6,472 nt of DNA, from the NCBI GenBank assembly GCA_030039655.1, contig JASHVC010000136.1:1-6472 (forward strand), given 5' to 3'. Position numbers and translations under genes: made by a program. This DNA is from Xanthobacteraceae bacterium (GTDB lineage Bacteria; Pseudomonadota; Alphaproteobacteria; Rhizobiales; Xanthobacteraceae). The notes beneath the pieces are model-generated. The model searched no databases. It saw only the letters and a list, made by a program, of their open reading frames with translations, and was not told the origin of the DNA. This document shows, one piece after another, positions 1-5,965 of this stretch (position 1 is its first letter; the number at the start of each line of letters is the position of its first letter).

Positions 1-1105
1 CTTCCGGGCCGCGCACCTCGCCAACGATGATGCGCTCCGGCCGCATACGCAGGCAGTTGCGCACGAGGTCGCGCATGGTGATCTGGCCTTCGCCTTCCAG
101 GTTCGGCGGCCGGGTTTCCAGCCGCACCACGTGCGGCTGCTGCAATTGCAATTCGGCGGCGTCTTCGCAGGTGACGATGCGCTCATCGTCGTCGATATAG
201 CGGGTGAGGCAGTTAAGCAGCGTGGTCTTGCCCGAGCCTGTGCCTCCCGAAATCAGCGTATTCACGCGGCAGCGGCCGATGATCTGGAGAATCTCCGCGC
301 CTTCGGGCGAAACCGTACCGAACTTGACCAGCTGCTCGAGGGTCAGCTTGTCCTTTCTGAATTTGCGGATGGTGAGCGCCGGCCCGTCGATCGCCAGCGG
401 CGGCACGATGGCATTGACGCGGGAGCCGTCCGGCAAGCGCGCGTCGCAGATCGGCGAAGACTCGTCGACGCGGCGGCCGACCTGACTGACGATGCGCTGG
501 CAGATATTGAGGAGCTGCTGATTGTCGCGGAAGCGGATGCCGGTCTTCTGAATCTTGCCGCCGACTTCGATGTAGACCGTGCCCGAGCCGTTCACCATGA
601 TGTCGGCGATCTCATCGCGCGCCAGCAGCGGCTCAAGCGGCCCGTAGCCGAGCACGTCATTGCAGATGTCGTCGAGCAGATCTTCCTGCTCGGCGATCGA
701 CATCACGATGTTCTTGATCGCGATGATTTCGTTGACGATGTCGCGAATTTCCTCGCGCGCTGAATCGGTATCGAGCTTGGCGAGCTGCGCCAGATCGATC
801 GCCTCAATCAGCGCGCCGAAAATCGTTCCCTTGACCTCGTAGTAGGATTCGGAGCGGCGCGAGTCGATCGCGGTCGGAATGTGCGGCGCCGGCGGCTTCG
901 CTCCGCCGACGTTGGGTTTGCTCGTCGGCGCGCCAATGAGGGGCGCGCCAAGTCCGGCGGAAGGAAAAGGCGTACGTCCGGGCTCGGATGCCGAAGCTGT
1001 CGTCTGTGGCTTGACGCTCGGCGTCGGCACAGGAGGAGGTTGCGCGGGCGGCGCTGGCCGCTGTTCGAGCGTAGCGCTGTCGTTAGTGGAACGTTTACCA
1101 AACAC
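1..1105 (-). CDS. cpaF: CpaF/TadA-type secretion ATPase of the Tad pilus, C-terminus cut by window edge
   Basis: Cytoplasmic AAA-like ATPase of the type II/IV secretion family that powers Flp pilus assembly at the inner membrane. I translated 368 codons without a stop. Residues 17-80 are a proline-rich, low-complexity tail. An N-terminal helical domain follows at about 88-165 (ending near GYGPLEPLL), then a PAS-like/N2 region with ADIMVNG at 167-173. The Walker A motif GGTGSGKT is at 287-294, an acidic CEDAAELQL box at 313-321, and Walker [10 protein letters not shown] with its glutamate, at 358-366. The window ends two residues later. Family members are usually about 450-500 aa, so roughly a quarter is missing. 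The start is GTG at 1105: an in-frame TAG lies at 1120-1118, GGAG sits 6 nt upstream, and no ATG precedes it. It follows cpaE by 23 bp, which implies co-transcription. The family call is very secure. Confidence 0.96.
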   Translation of the reverse strand, partial: MFGKRSTNDSATLEQRPAPPAQPPPVPTPSVKPQTTASASEPGRTPFPSAGLGAPLIGAPTSKPNVGGAKPPAPHIPTAIDSRRSESYYEVKGTIFGALIEAIDLAQLAKLDTDSAREEIRDIVNEIIAIKNIVMSIAEQEDLLDDICNDVLGYGPLEPLLARDEIADIMVNGSGTVYIEVGGKIQKTGIRFRDNQQLLNICQRIVSQVGRRVDESSPICDARLPDGSRVNAIVPPLAIDGPALTIRKFRKDKLTLEQLVKFGTVSPEGAEILQIIGRCRVNTLISGGTGSGKTTLLNCLTRYIDDDERIVTCEDAAELQLQQPHVVRLETRPPNLEGEGQITMRDLVRNCLRMRPERIIVGEVRGPE

Positions 1106-1111
1106 GACCGA

Positions 1112-1115
1112 CTCC
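1112..1115 (-). promoter_or_regulatory. Shine-Dalgarno site that fixes the cpaF GTG start
   Basis: On the minus strand GGAG stands 6 nt before the GTG at 1105. The only earlier in-frame possibility is a TTG at 1117 that overlaps this site, directly after the TAG at 1120-1118. The GTG is therefore the best-supported start. Confidence 0.6.
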
Positions 1116-1128
1116 AACTATTGCTGCG

Positions 1129-2403
1129 CTATCGCATAAGCTTCTCGATCAGCGGCGACAACAGGCTGGAGCGTGGCGGCTTCTTTGATACTGAGCGTCC
1201 GGTCAGAAGCAGAGCCAGATCCCGAAACATCTCGGCAGCGCGGTGACTTTTGGAAATCTCGGCGATCATCTGCCCATTGTTGGCGGCGGCACCAAAGACC
1301 TTCGGCTCGAACGGAATGATGGCTATCGGCTCACGCTCGAGCGCCTTGGCGAAATCCTTGACTTTGATTTCCGGGCGCTTGGGAATGCCGACCTGGTTGA
1401 GGCAGTAGAGCGGCTGACGGTCGTTGGGCCGCGAGGCTTTCAGAAAGTCGTAGATGTTCTTGGCGTTGCGCAGATTCGCCAAATCGGGCGTGCAGACAAT
1501 GAGAATGTCATCGGCGCCGACCAGCGTCTGTTTGGACCATCCGGTCCATTGGTGTGGTACATCGAGCACGGAGCACGGCACGGTGGCGCGCAGCGAATCA
1601 AAGATGGACTCGAAGGCGTCGGCGCCGAAATCATAGACGCGATCGAGCGTCGCGGGCGCCGCCAACAGGCTCAGGTGATCGGTGCACTTCGACAACAGCC
1701 GGTCGACGAAGGCGTTATCGACACGGTCGGGCGAAAACACCGCCTCGGCGATGCCCTGCGCCGGATCCTGGTTGAAGTCGAGACCGGCCGTTCCAAATGC
1801 AAGATCGAGATCGCTCACCACGGCGTCGAGCTTCAAGTCATGCGCGATGCTGAACGCCACATTGTGCGCGATCGTGGACGCGCCTACGCCGCCCTTAGCG
1901 CCCACCACGGCGATGATGCGGCCAACCGGCGTGGCATCAGGCGCCGAAAAAAGCGTACATATGCCACGCACGATTCCCAGCGGGCTCACCGGGGCGATCA
2001 AATATTCGCTGACGCCGCGGCGCGTGATTTCGCGATAAAGCAAGACGTCGTTGGTGCGCCCGATTACGACCACGCGCGTGCCGGCGTCGCAAACCTGCGC
2101 GAGCTGGTCGAGGCCGGACAGAATTTCTTCGCCGCGGCTTGACGTTTCCAGCATGATGACGTTCGGCGTCGGTGACGTCTGATAAGATTCGACCGCCGCG
2201 GCAAGGCCGCCCATCTGAACGAGAAGATGCGCTTTGGCCAGCCGCCGATCCTCGCCGGCTGACTGGATAGCGGCGGCGGTTTCCGCAGTCTCACAAAACG
2301 CCTGAACCGAGACGCGCGGCGCCGGAGCGATCAGCTCACCTTCGGGAGCAATGCCTTCAAGACCGAGATCTTCTACAGCTGCTTGGGTGGTTTGTCTTGC
2401 CAT
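1129..2403 (-). CDS. cpaE: CpaE/TadZ-like pilus localisation ATPase with atypical P-loop
   Basis: MinD/ParA-superfamily protein that, in Tad systems, places the pilus machine at its site and works with the CpaF ATPase. The 424-aa product is full length for the family. Residues 31-150 look like a receiver-type fold, as in TadZ/CpaE. The usual phosphoacceptor aspartate appears replaced by glutamate (E86 in NVIMLETSS), so it is probably a pseudo-receiver. The ATPase domain starts near 162. Its P-loop reads GAKGGVGAST (168-177): the 'deviant' signature lysine K170 is kept, but the main P-loop lysine position is alanine (A175). SDLDLAFG (197-204) matches switch I/A' and VLDVPH (279-284) the Walker B region. 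CpaE proteins often vary at these sites, so this need not mean a dead protein. The start ATG at 2403 has a weak GTGGACAG leader. It lies 38 bp after cpaB and 23 bp before cpaF. Confidence 0.94.
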   Translation of the reverse strand: MARQTTQAAVEDLGLEGIAPEGELIAPAPRVSVQAFCETAETAAAIQSAGEDRRLAKAHLLVQMGGLAAAVESYQTSPTPNVIMLETSSRGEEILSGLDQLAQVCDAGTRVVVIGRTNDVLLYREITRRGVSEYLIAPVSPLGIVRGICTLFSAPDATPVGRIIAVVGAKGGVGASTIAHNVAFSIAHDLKLDAVVSDLDLAFGTAGLDFNQDPAQGIAEAVFSPDRVDNAFVDRLLSKCTDHLSLLAAPATLDRVYDFGADAFESIFDSLRATVPCSVLDVPHQWTGWSKQTLVGADDILIVCTPDLANLRNAKNIYDFLKASRPNDRQPLYCLNQVGIPKRPEIKVKDFAKALEREPIAIIPFEPKVFGAAANNGQMIAEISKSHRAAEMFRDLALLLTGRSVSKKPPRSSLLSPLIEKLMR

Positions 2404-2441
2404 CTGTCCACGTCTTCATGTGTGAGCGTCAAGGCGCTTGT

Positions 2442-3224
2442 TTAGTTGACGCCGTAGCGAAACGTGTTGATCGACTTATTCCGATACCTGCGTTCCTCGT
2501 CGCCTGCGAGAGTAGACGTAGGCGAATCCATCAGGCTGCGCAGCGAAAGCGACAACGCGCCTTGTTGGCGAGCGTTCGCCAACGTTTCCGCCTGTTCCGG
2601 ATTGAGCTCAACGGTCGCGGTCTTACCCACAATGACTTTCTGGCCGTTTTTCTCCTCGGCCGCCTGATCCACCGCGAGCACGCGCACGTTTTCCAGGATG
2701 GTATCGGTGACGATTTTTTCGATGCCAGAAGTCCTCTCGGCCGACTTGTCGTGATGCGTCAGCAAAATGTCGACGTGGTCCTCGGGCAGAATGAAGCCGC
2801 CGGCGTCGCTGTCGGGCGAGATGTCGATCGCCACCGCGCGCATGCCCTTCGGCAGAACTGCGGCCAGAAAGCCCGAACCCTTGGCGAACACCACCATCGG
2901 GTCATAGACCGGCTGCCCCGCGGCGATCGGGACCCGCACGATCGCGCCGGAGAATTGGTTTAGGGCGTCGGGACGGGCTGTCCTTTTGATGAAGTTGTCA
3001 TTTGCCGAGGTGGTGGGCCACGCCTGCCATCCTATTTGCGACGGGTCGATCACCTGGCCACGGGCAAGATCGGTCTTGGCAATCAGCACGTCGACCGTTT
3101 CAAACACCGGCGCCGGAGCCTGCGGCGCAGGCGCCTGAGGCTCGTGACTTCTTCCCGCCAGCAACGCGGCCACGCCACCAGCTGCAATGGCGATGCCGAG
3201 TACAACAATACGAGCGGCTTTCAT
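2442..3224 (-). CDS. cpaB: CpaB/RcpC Flp pilus assembly protein (SAF domain)
   Basis: Periplasmic, membrane-anchored Tad component that normally works next to the outer-membrane secretin CpaC. The 260-aa product is of normal length. An N-terminal signal anchor covers residues 5-23 after MKAAR, followed by a short Pro/Ala/Gln linker (28-39). A SAF domain spans about 42-112 (VDVLIAKTDLARGQ ... RVPIAAGQPVYDPMV), and an RcpC-type region spans about 118-232 (LPKGMRAVAIDI, LPEDHVDILLT, LENVRVLAVDQ, ATVELNPEQAE, LSLSLRSL). The tail ends INTFRYGVN, typical of alphaproteobacterial CpaB, so the C-terminus is intact. The ribosome-binding site is poor (GAAG 4 nt before the ATG). The gene is 150 bp downstream of cpaA and is followed after 38 bp by cpaE, whereas cpaC and cpaD would be expected in between. 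Confidence 0.95.
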   Translation of the reverse strand: MKAARIVVLGIAIAAGGVAALLAGRSHEPQAPAPQAPAPVFETVDVLIAKTDLARGQVIDPSQIGWQAWPTTSANDNFIKRTARPDALNQFSGAIVRVPIAAGQPVYDPMVVFAKGSGFLAAVLPKGMRAVAIDISPDSDAGGFILPEDHVDILLTHHDKSAERTSGIEKIVTDTILENVRVLAVDQAAEEKNGQKVIVGKTATVELNPEQAETLANARQQGALSLSLRSLMDSPTSTLAGDEERRYRNKSINTFRYGVN

Positions 3225-3374
3225 TACGCTTCACACCCCAACCCGACGCCACGGCGCTGCGAAGCGCCGCCCCACCACCGGATTTTCACCAACCAAACGT
3301 CAAGGCATGGTTGATGGGGAGTTCCAAATCGGTATTAACCGTCTGTTACGTCCGCGCCAGTGGTCCCCAAGTTT
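3225..3374 (-). other. Non-coding cpaA-cpaB spacer, cpaB leader
   Basis: No minus-strand reading frame of useful length is present in these 150 bp. A TTGACG hexamer on the minus strand (3305-3300) resembles a -35 box, but no acceptable -10 lies 16-18 nt further on, so I do not call a promoter. A compact hairpin lies close to cpaB. The spacer is long compared with the other gaps in this gene train and may hold processing or translational control of cpaB. Confidence 0.4.
3252..3269. promoter_or_regulatory. Perfect 7-bp hairpin in the cpaB leader
   Basis: CGGCGCT and AGCGCCG are perfect complements around a 4-nt loop (GCGA on the plus strand, UCGC in the cpaB transcript). No T-run follows on either strand, so it is not a typical intrinsic terminator. 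It ends 27 bp before the cpaB start codon. A role in mRNA stability or processing between cpaA and cpaB is possible but not shown. Confidence 0.4.
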
Positions 3375-3881
3375 CTAAATACCGAGCTTTGTCATCCACT
3401 CGGTATGTGGATAGACGAGCAGTGCCGCCGCAGCGAGTGCTATGCCGTATGGGATTCCACCACCACGGCGATGCAGGCGCTCGATCCAATCCCGCCCCAC
3501 GAGCACATGCGGCAGCGGGAACATGCGGAACTGGATCAGCAGCAGCGTCAACGCGCCACCCAGGATCGAAGAATAAATCAAATAATCAAACAGATGGTTG
3601 AAGCCGAACCAGAGAGCCGTGGCGGCCGCCAGCTTGGCGTCGCCGCCTCCGATCCAGCCGAAACTGAACAACGCAAAGGCGACGACCAGCACCGAGGCGC
3701 CCGCGCCGACGTGCAAAAGCGCATCCATCGCGCTCATTCCTGTCATAATGGCCAGCAAACCGAAACCGCCGATCAGTATTAGTGACACCCGATTCGCGAT
3801 CGTCATGGTGAACAAATCGCTCGATGCGGCGAACGCCATCATGGCGGGAAACAGTGTCAAAGTGATCGCTTCTGTCAGCAT
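3375..3881 (-). CDS. cpaA: CpaA/TadV-type prepilin peptidase (A24 family, peptidase domain only)
   Basis: Inner-membrane aspartic protease that cleaves the leader of Flp prepilins and TadE/F pseudopilins. The 168-aa product is the short form typical of Tad systems, without the N-terminal methylase domain or cysteine tetrad of PilD. Both catalytic aspartates are present: D22 in SSDLFTMTIANR, and D81 in the GxGD-type motif GGGDAKL (78-84). The usual TIPNR sequence after the first aspartate reads TIANR here. Hydrophobic segments cover about 5-20, 32-48, 56-76, 100-118 and 143-157. GGGIPYGIALAAAALL near the C-terminus is characteristic of the family. The ATG at 3881 has no strong Shine-Dalgarno site. 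It is the first cpa gene of the minus-strand train, and a candidate promoter lies about 80 bp upstream. Confidence 0.95.
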   Translation of the reverse strand: MLTEAITLTLFPAMMAFAASSDLFTMTIANRVSLILIGGFGLLAIMTGMSAMDALLHVGAGASVLVVAFALFSFGWIGGGDAKLAAATALWFGFNHLFDYLIYSSILGGALTLLLIQFRMFPLPHVLVGRDWIERLHRRGGGIPYGIALAAAALLVYPHTEWMTKLGI

Positions 3882-3930
3882 GGCAGCCGAATGGTTTATC
3901 CGGTAGAGGTTGTGAAGCGGTTAGCGAAGA

Positions 3931-3955
3931 CCGGTAGCGAAAAGGCTCGCACCGG
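3931..3955. promoter_or_regulatory. Hairpin at the predicted 5' end of the cpaA transcript
   Basis: CCGGT pairs with ACCGG and GCGA with TCGC, giving nine base pairs with one bulged A (3936) and a 6-nt loop. If the promoter at 3965-3992 is used, transcription would start near 3958. This stem would then form almost at the 5' end of the cpa mRNA, where such stems often slow decay. The arm sequence recurs nearby as AGCGGTTAGCGAA (3916-3928). On the plus strand T5 follows about 7 nt after the stem, too far away for a standard terminator. Confidence 0.4.
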
Positions 3956-3964
3956 AAACAAGTT

Positions 3965-3992
3965 TTTATAAGTTGTTAAACAAATCGATCAA
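3965..3992 (-). promoter_or_regulatory. Candidate sigma-70 promoter for the cpaA-cpaB-cpaE-cpaF train
   Basis: On the minus strand TTGATC (3992-3987, four of six matches to TTGACA) and TATAAA (3970-3965, five of six matches to TATAAT) are 16 bp apart. This is the only AT-rich block in the intergenic region oriented towards cpaA with both boxes. It predicts a start site near 3958 and a leader of about 77 nt. This is inference from consensus only, and promoter calls in GC-rich alphaproteobacteria are error-prone. Confidence 0.45.
3973..3983. promoter_or_regulatory. Palindrome TTGTTAAACAA in the promoter spacer, operator candidate
   Basis: TTGTT-A-AACAA has perfect 5-bp arms and sits between the candidate -35 and -10 boxes of the cpaA promoter, where a bound protein would affect RNA polymerase. 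The overlapping sequence TTTA-N7-TTAA (3965-3979) is one mismatch from the CtrA half-site pair TTAA-N7-TTAA, and CtrA controls pilus genes in Caulobacter. Which regulator binds, if any, is unknown. Confidence 0.3.
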
Positions 3993-4054
3993 ACGCGCGG
4001 CTTACGAAGCAACCGACTTGCCGCTTCCACGACGGCAGGCGGCTGCTCCCCCGC

Positions 4055-4089
4055 CGGGGAAGAAGCCCCGCGATGCGCACCGGCGCATC
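4055..4089. repeat. Two adjacent inverted repeats upstream of the cpaA promoter
   Basis: CGGGG (4055-4059) and CCCCG (4066-4070) flank AAGAAG. One base later GATGCGC (4072-4078) and GCGCATC (4083-4089) flank ACCG. Both stems are perfect and neither is followed by a T-run on either strand. They lie between the two diverging genes, so they could be protein-binding sites, part of the tadG leader, or a transcription barrier. Confidence 0.35.
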
Positions 4090-4142
4090 CACCGCAAATC
4101 GCTCATTCGACGATTATTCATTAAGCATTTTACAGGACATTT

Positions 4143-4176
4143 GCGCCCGCTCGCCCAGTGAGCGCGCGGCAGGCGC
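4143..4176. repeat. Bulged stem-loop in the tadG upstream region
   Basis: GCGCC-CGCTC (4143-4152) pairs with GAGCG (4160-4164) and then, after a 7-nt bulge, with GGCGC (4172-4176). It ends about 50 bp before the first candidate tadG start and could fold in the leader RNA. In GC-rich DNA such a structure may arise by chance. Confidence 0.25.
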
Positions 4177-4227
4177 GAAACGTTCATGCCGTTAAATCTC
4201 GAATGAAACAATGCCAGGCAGCATTCG

Positions 4228-5883
4228 ATGGAACGCGCAATCAACAAAGTACGTCGGTTCGGTGCCCGCTTTGGGGCCATGCGAAATCTGATTACCAAAT
4301 TCCGATTGAACAGGCGGGGGAACGTGGCGGTCATCAGCGCACTGACCGCCATTCCGCTGTTCAGCGCCGCTGGCTGCGCCATCGACTATTCGATGGCCTC
4401 GTGGATCAAGATGAAGCTCCAAGCGGCGGCCGACGCGGCGACCTTGGCGACCATGTCCATCAATTCGCCGGCGGTCGCTGCCGCCAAACAGATGACCGGC
4501 AACGGAACCATCTCCGGCGGCTCGACCGACGCCATCAATTATTTCAATGCAAATTTGAGCGCCGCTCCAGCAAGCAGCGGCTATACTGGACTTACATCAT
4601 CGGCAACGGTGTCGAAGTCCAGCCAGGTGCTCACTGCCAAACTGACATTTTCGGCCACTGTACCCACGTACTTCATGGGAATCATTGGATTCAAGAATTT
4701 GGCGGTCGGAGGCTCGTCGTCGGCGAGCTACACTATGCCGACCTACATCAATTTCTACTTGTTGCTCGACGTGTCCGGATCTATGAGCTTCCCGTCAACA
4801 ACTGCCGAACAGGATAGACTGCTGGCCGTCAATCCAGACAATCTCGGCGAATATCCTAACGGCTGCCAGTTTGCATGCCATTTTACCTCGCAAGGCGCCT
4901 GCTCCCAGTCGGATCAAGGATCAATCCCCGCTGTCGGCCATAGTTACAGTGGCTACGTACCGAATCCATCTCCCGGCGGATACTGCCAAGGCTTTACCAT
5001 ATCGCGCTTGGGAACGACGCCTACGTCTTTTACAAGCGGCACAACCAATTCAACCAACGGCGGCAGTGTGAATTGGACCAATACGGCCGTTACGAGCTGC
5101 CCGACTGCCGGGACAACGTCTTGTATCCAACTGCGCGCCGATGCAGTCGGCTATGCGGTCACCTCTTTATTGTCCCAGGCGAACTCGACCGAGACCGCCG
5201 ACGGGATATCGGATCAATTTCAGGTAGCACTATTTCCGTTCATCCAGAACCTTTGCACGTCCAGTGCTAATTCCAGCAATTCCTGCTCCGTCGGCCTGAC
5301 GTCCAGTCTCACAGGGACCACAATCACCAACTTTGCTTCCAACCTGGCAAGTCAATTGGATAACGGCGTCAACACGACTCTCGGGTCCGGCGGCACCCAT
5401 TTCGAGAACGTCCTTTCCAGCATCAACAGCTTCATCACCTCAGTCGGGACCGGATCGAGCTCGTCGAACGCCTTGCCGTATGTCTTCATCGTTACCGACG
5501 GTTCGCAGGATTACCAAACTCAATCGGGCGGCAACTGGTCTTCGCAAAACTGGACGGCCAATACCACCGTCCCTTATTCAAATTCCGCGACCATCATCCC
5601 GCCGAACACCGAGCAGAGCACCAATTATTGCCAGACAATCACAAATCGCGGGATCACGATCGCCATTCTCTACATTCCTTATGGAAGCATCGTCGACCCA
5701 AATTCCAGCTTCGCCAACAACGAAGACGGTTATGCTGACAACAATATTGCGAATATCCCGGCGGCTCTTCAGAACTGCGCGTCATCCAACTTCTTCTACA
5801 CCGCGAATACGCCCGCGGACATTCAAGCCGCGCTGGTAACGATGTTCGAGCAGGCGACCATCACCGCACACATTACGCAATAG
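4228..5883 (+). CDS. tadG: TadG-like protein: membrane anchor plus von Willebrand factor A domain
   Basis: Probably an anchored extracytoplasmic Tad pilus assembly or surface adhesion protein. The 551-aa product has the Tad/TadG N-terminal signature: basic residues, then RRGNVAVISALTAIPLF (29-45) running into a membrane helix to about 52, then AIDYSMASWIKMKLQAAADA, the usual Tad N-terminal continuation. A vWA domain follows with a complete metal site: DVSGS (181-185), T390 in GGTHFE, and D424 in VFIVTDGSQ. Between the first motif and LRADAVGYAVTSLL (302-315) lies an insert of about 115 residues rich in Ser, Thr, Gly and Asn with six cysteines (213, 217, 225, 253, 291, 299). Cysteines 343, 353, 468 and 517 make ten outside the membrane helix, which suggests disulfides. 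Either ATG 4228 or ATG 4279 (MRNLITKF, closer to the usual TadG start) could be used. It is divergent from cpaA and convergent with the next gene. Confidence 0.88.
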   Translation: MERAINKVRRFGARFGAMRNLITKFRLNRRGNVAVISALTAIPLFSAAGCAIDYSMASWIKMKLQAAADAATLATMSINSPAVAAAKQMTGNGTISGGSTDAINYFNANLSAAPASSGYTGLTSSATVSKSSQVLTAKLTFSATVPTYFMGIIGFKNLAVGGSSSASYTMPTYINFYLLLDVSGSMSFPSTTAEQDRLLAVNPDNLGEYPNGCQFACHFTSQGACSQSDQGSIPAVGHSYSGYVPNPSPGGYCQGFTISRLGTTPTSFTSGTTNSTNGGSVNWTNTAVTSCPTAGTTSCIQLRADAVGYAVTSLLSQANSTETADGISDQFQVALFPFIQNLCTSSANSSNSCSVGLTSSLTGTTITNFASNLASQLDNGVNTTLGSGGTHFENVLSSINSFITSVGTGSSSSNALPYVFIVTDGSQDYQTQSGGNWSSQNWTANTTVPYSNSATIIPPNTEQSTNYCQTITNRGITIAILYIPYGSIVDPNSSFANNEDGYADNNIANIPAALQNCASSNFFYTANTPADIQAALVTMFEQATITAHITQ

Positions 5884-5965
5884 CGATTGGGACCGGAGCG
5901 AAATCCGCCGTGGCACCGCACCTCGGCCATCGCCGTGCAGCGCCACTATCCGCTCGCAGTCTGCT
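5884..5965. other. Convergent spacer between the tadG-like and tadE-like genes
   Basis: These 82 bp separate two stop codons facing each other. The best stem I find is a weak GCAC/GTGC pair with a 13-nt loop (5916-5936) and there is no T-run, so no intrinsic terminator can be called. Termination may be Rho-dependent or the transcripts may overlap. Confidence 0.4.

Larger units (their letters stand above)
3882..4227. other. Divergent non-coding region between cpaA and the tadG-like gene
   Basis: This 346-bp stretch separates the leftward cpaA from the rightward tadG-like gene. I read both strands for a small Flp pilin (a 50-60 aa product with a G/A-x4-E-Y/F cleavage motif followed by a hydrophobic helix) and found none. 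Open frames here are Arg/Pro-rich and lack family features. The region holds a candidate cpaA promoter with a palindrome in its spacer and several hairpins, listed separately. No convincing sigma-70 promoter was found for the tadG-like gene. TTCGAC (4106-4111) and TTTACA (4129-4134), 17 bp apart, are the best but weak pair. Confidence 0.5.

Noticed and set aside
131..763. Plus-strand 210-codon open frame opposite cpaF
   Set aside because: Asp/Arg-rich antisense shadow typical of high-GC coding DNA; cpaF on the other strand has all its motifs.
1243..2142. Plus-strand 299-codon open frame opposite cpaE
   Set aside because: Antisense shadow of a clear cpaE; the product is Arg/His-rich with no family features.
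2397..2963. Plus-strand 188-codon open frame opposite cpaB
   Set aside because: Antisense shadow of cpaB with no recognisable domain.
3300..3305. TTGACG -35 box upstream of cpaB
   Set aside because: No acceptable -10 hexamer at 16-18 nt; a lone hexamer is not enough.
3931..3970. Plus-strand intrinsic terminator (hairpin plus later TTTTT)
   Set aside because: The T-run begins about 7 nt after the stem and no plus-strand gene lies immediately upstream.
3973..4161. Plus-strand 62-codon frame starting with TTG
   Set aside because: Arg/Pro-rich, no ribosome-binding site, overlaps the candidate promoter and the hairpins.
4002..4382. Minus-strand 126-codon frame between cpaA and tadG
   Set aside because: Runs antisense into the tadG start; Arg-rich, no pilin cleavage motif or helix, so not the missing pilin.
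4158..4817. Plus-strand 219-codon frame overlapping the start of the tadG-like gene
   Set aside because: Out-of-frame overlap with a gene that has a full TadG N-terminus and vWA motif; low-complexity Arg/Gln/His product.
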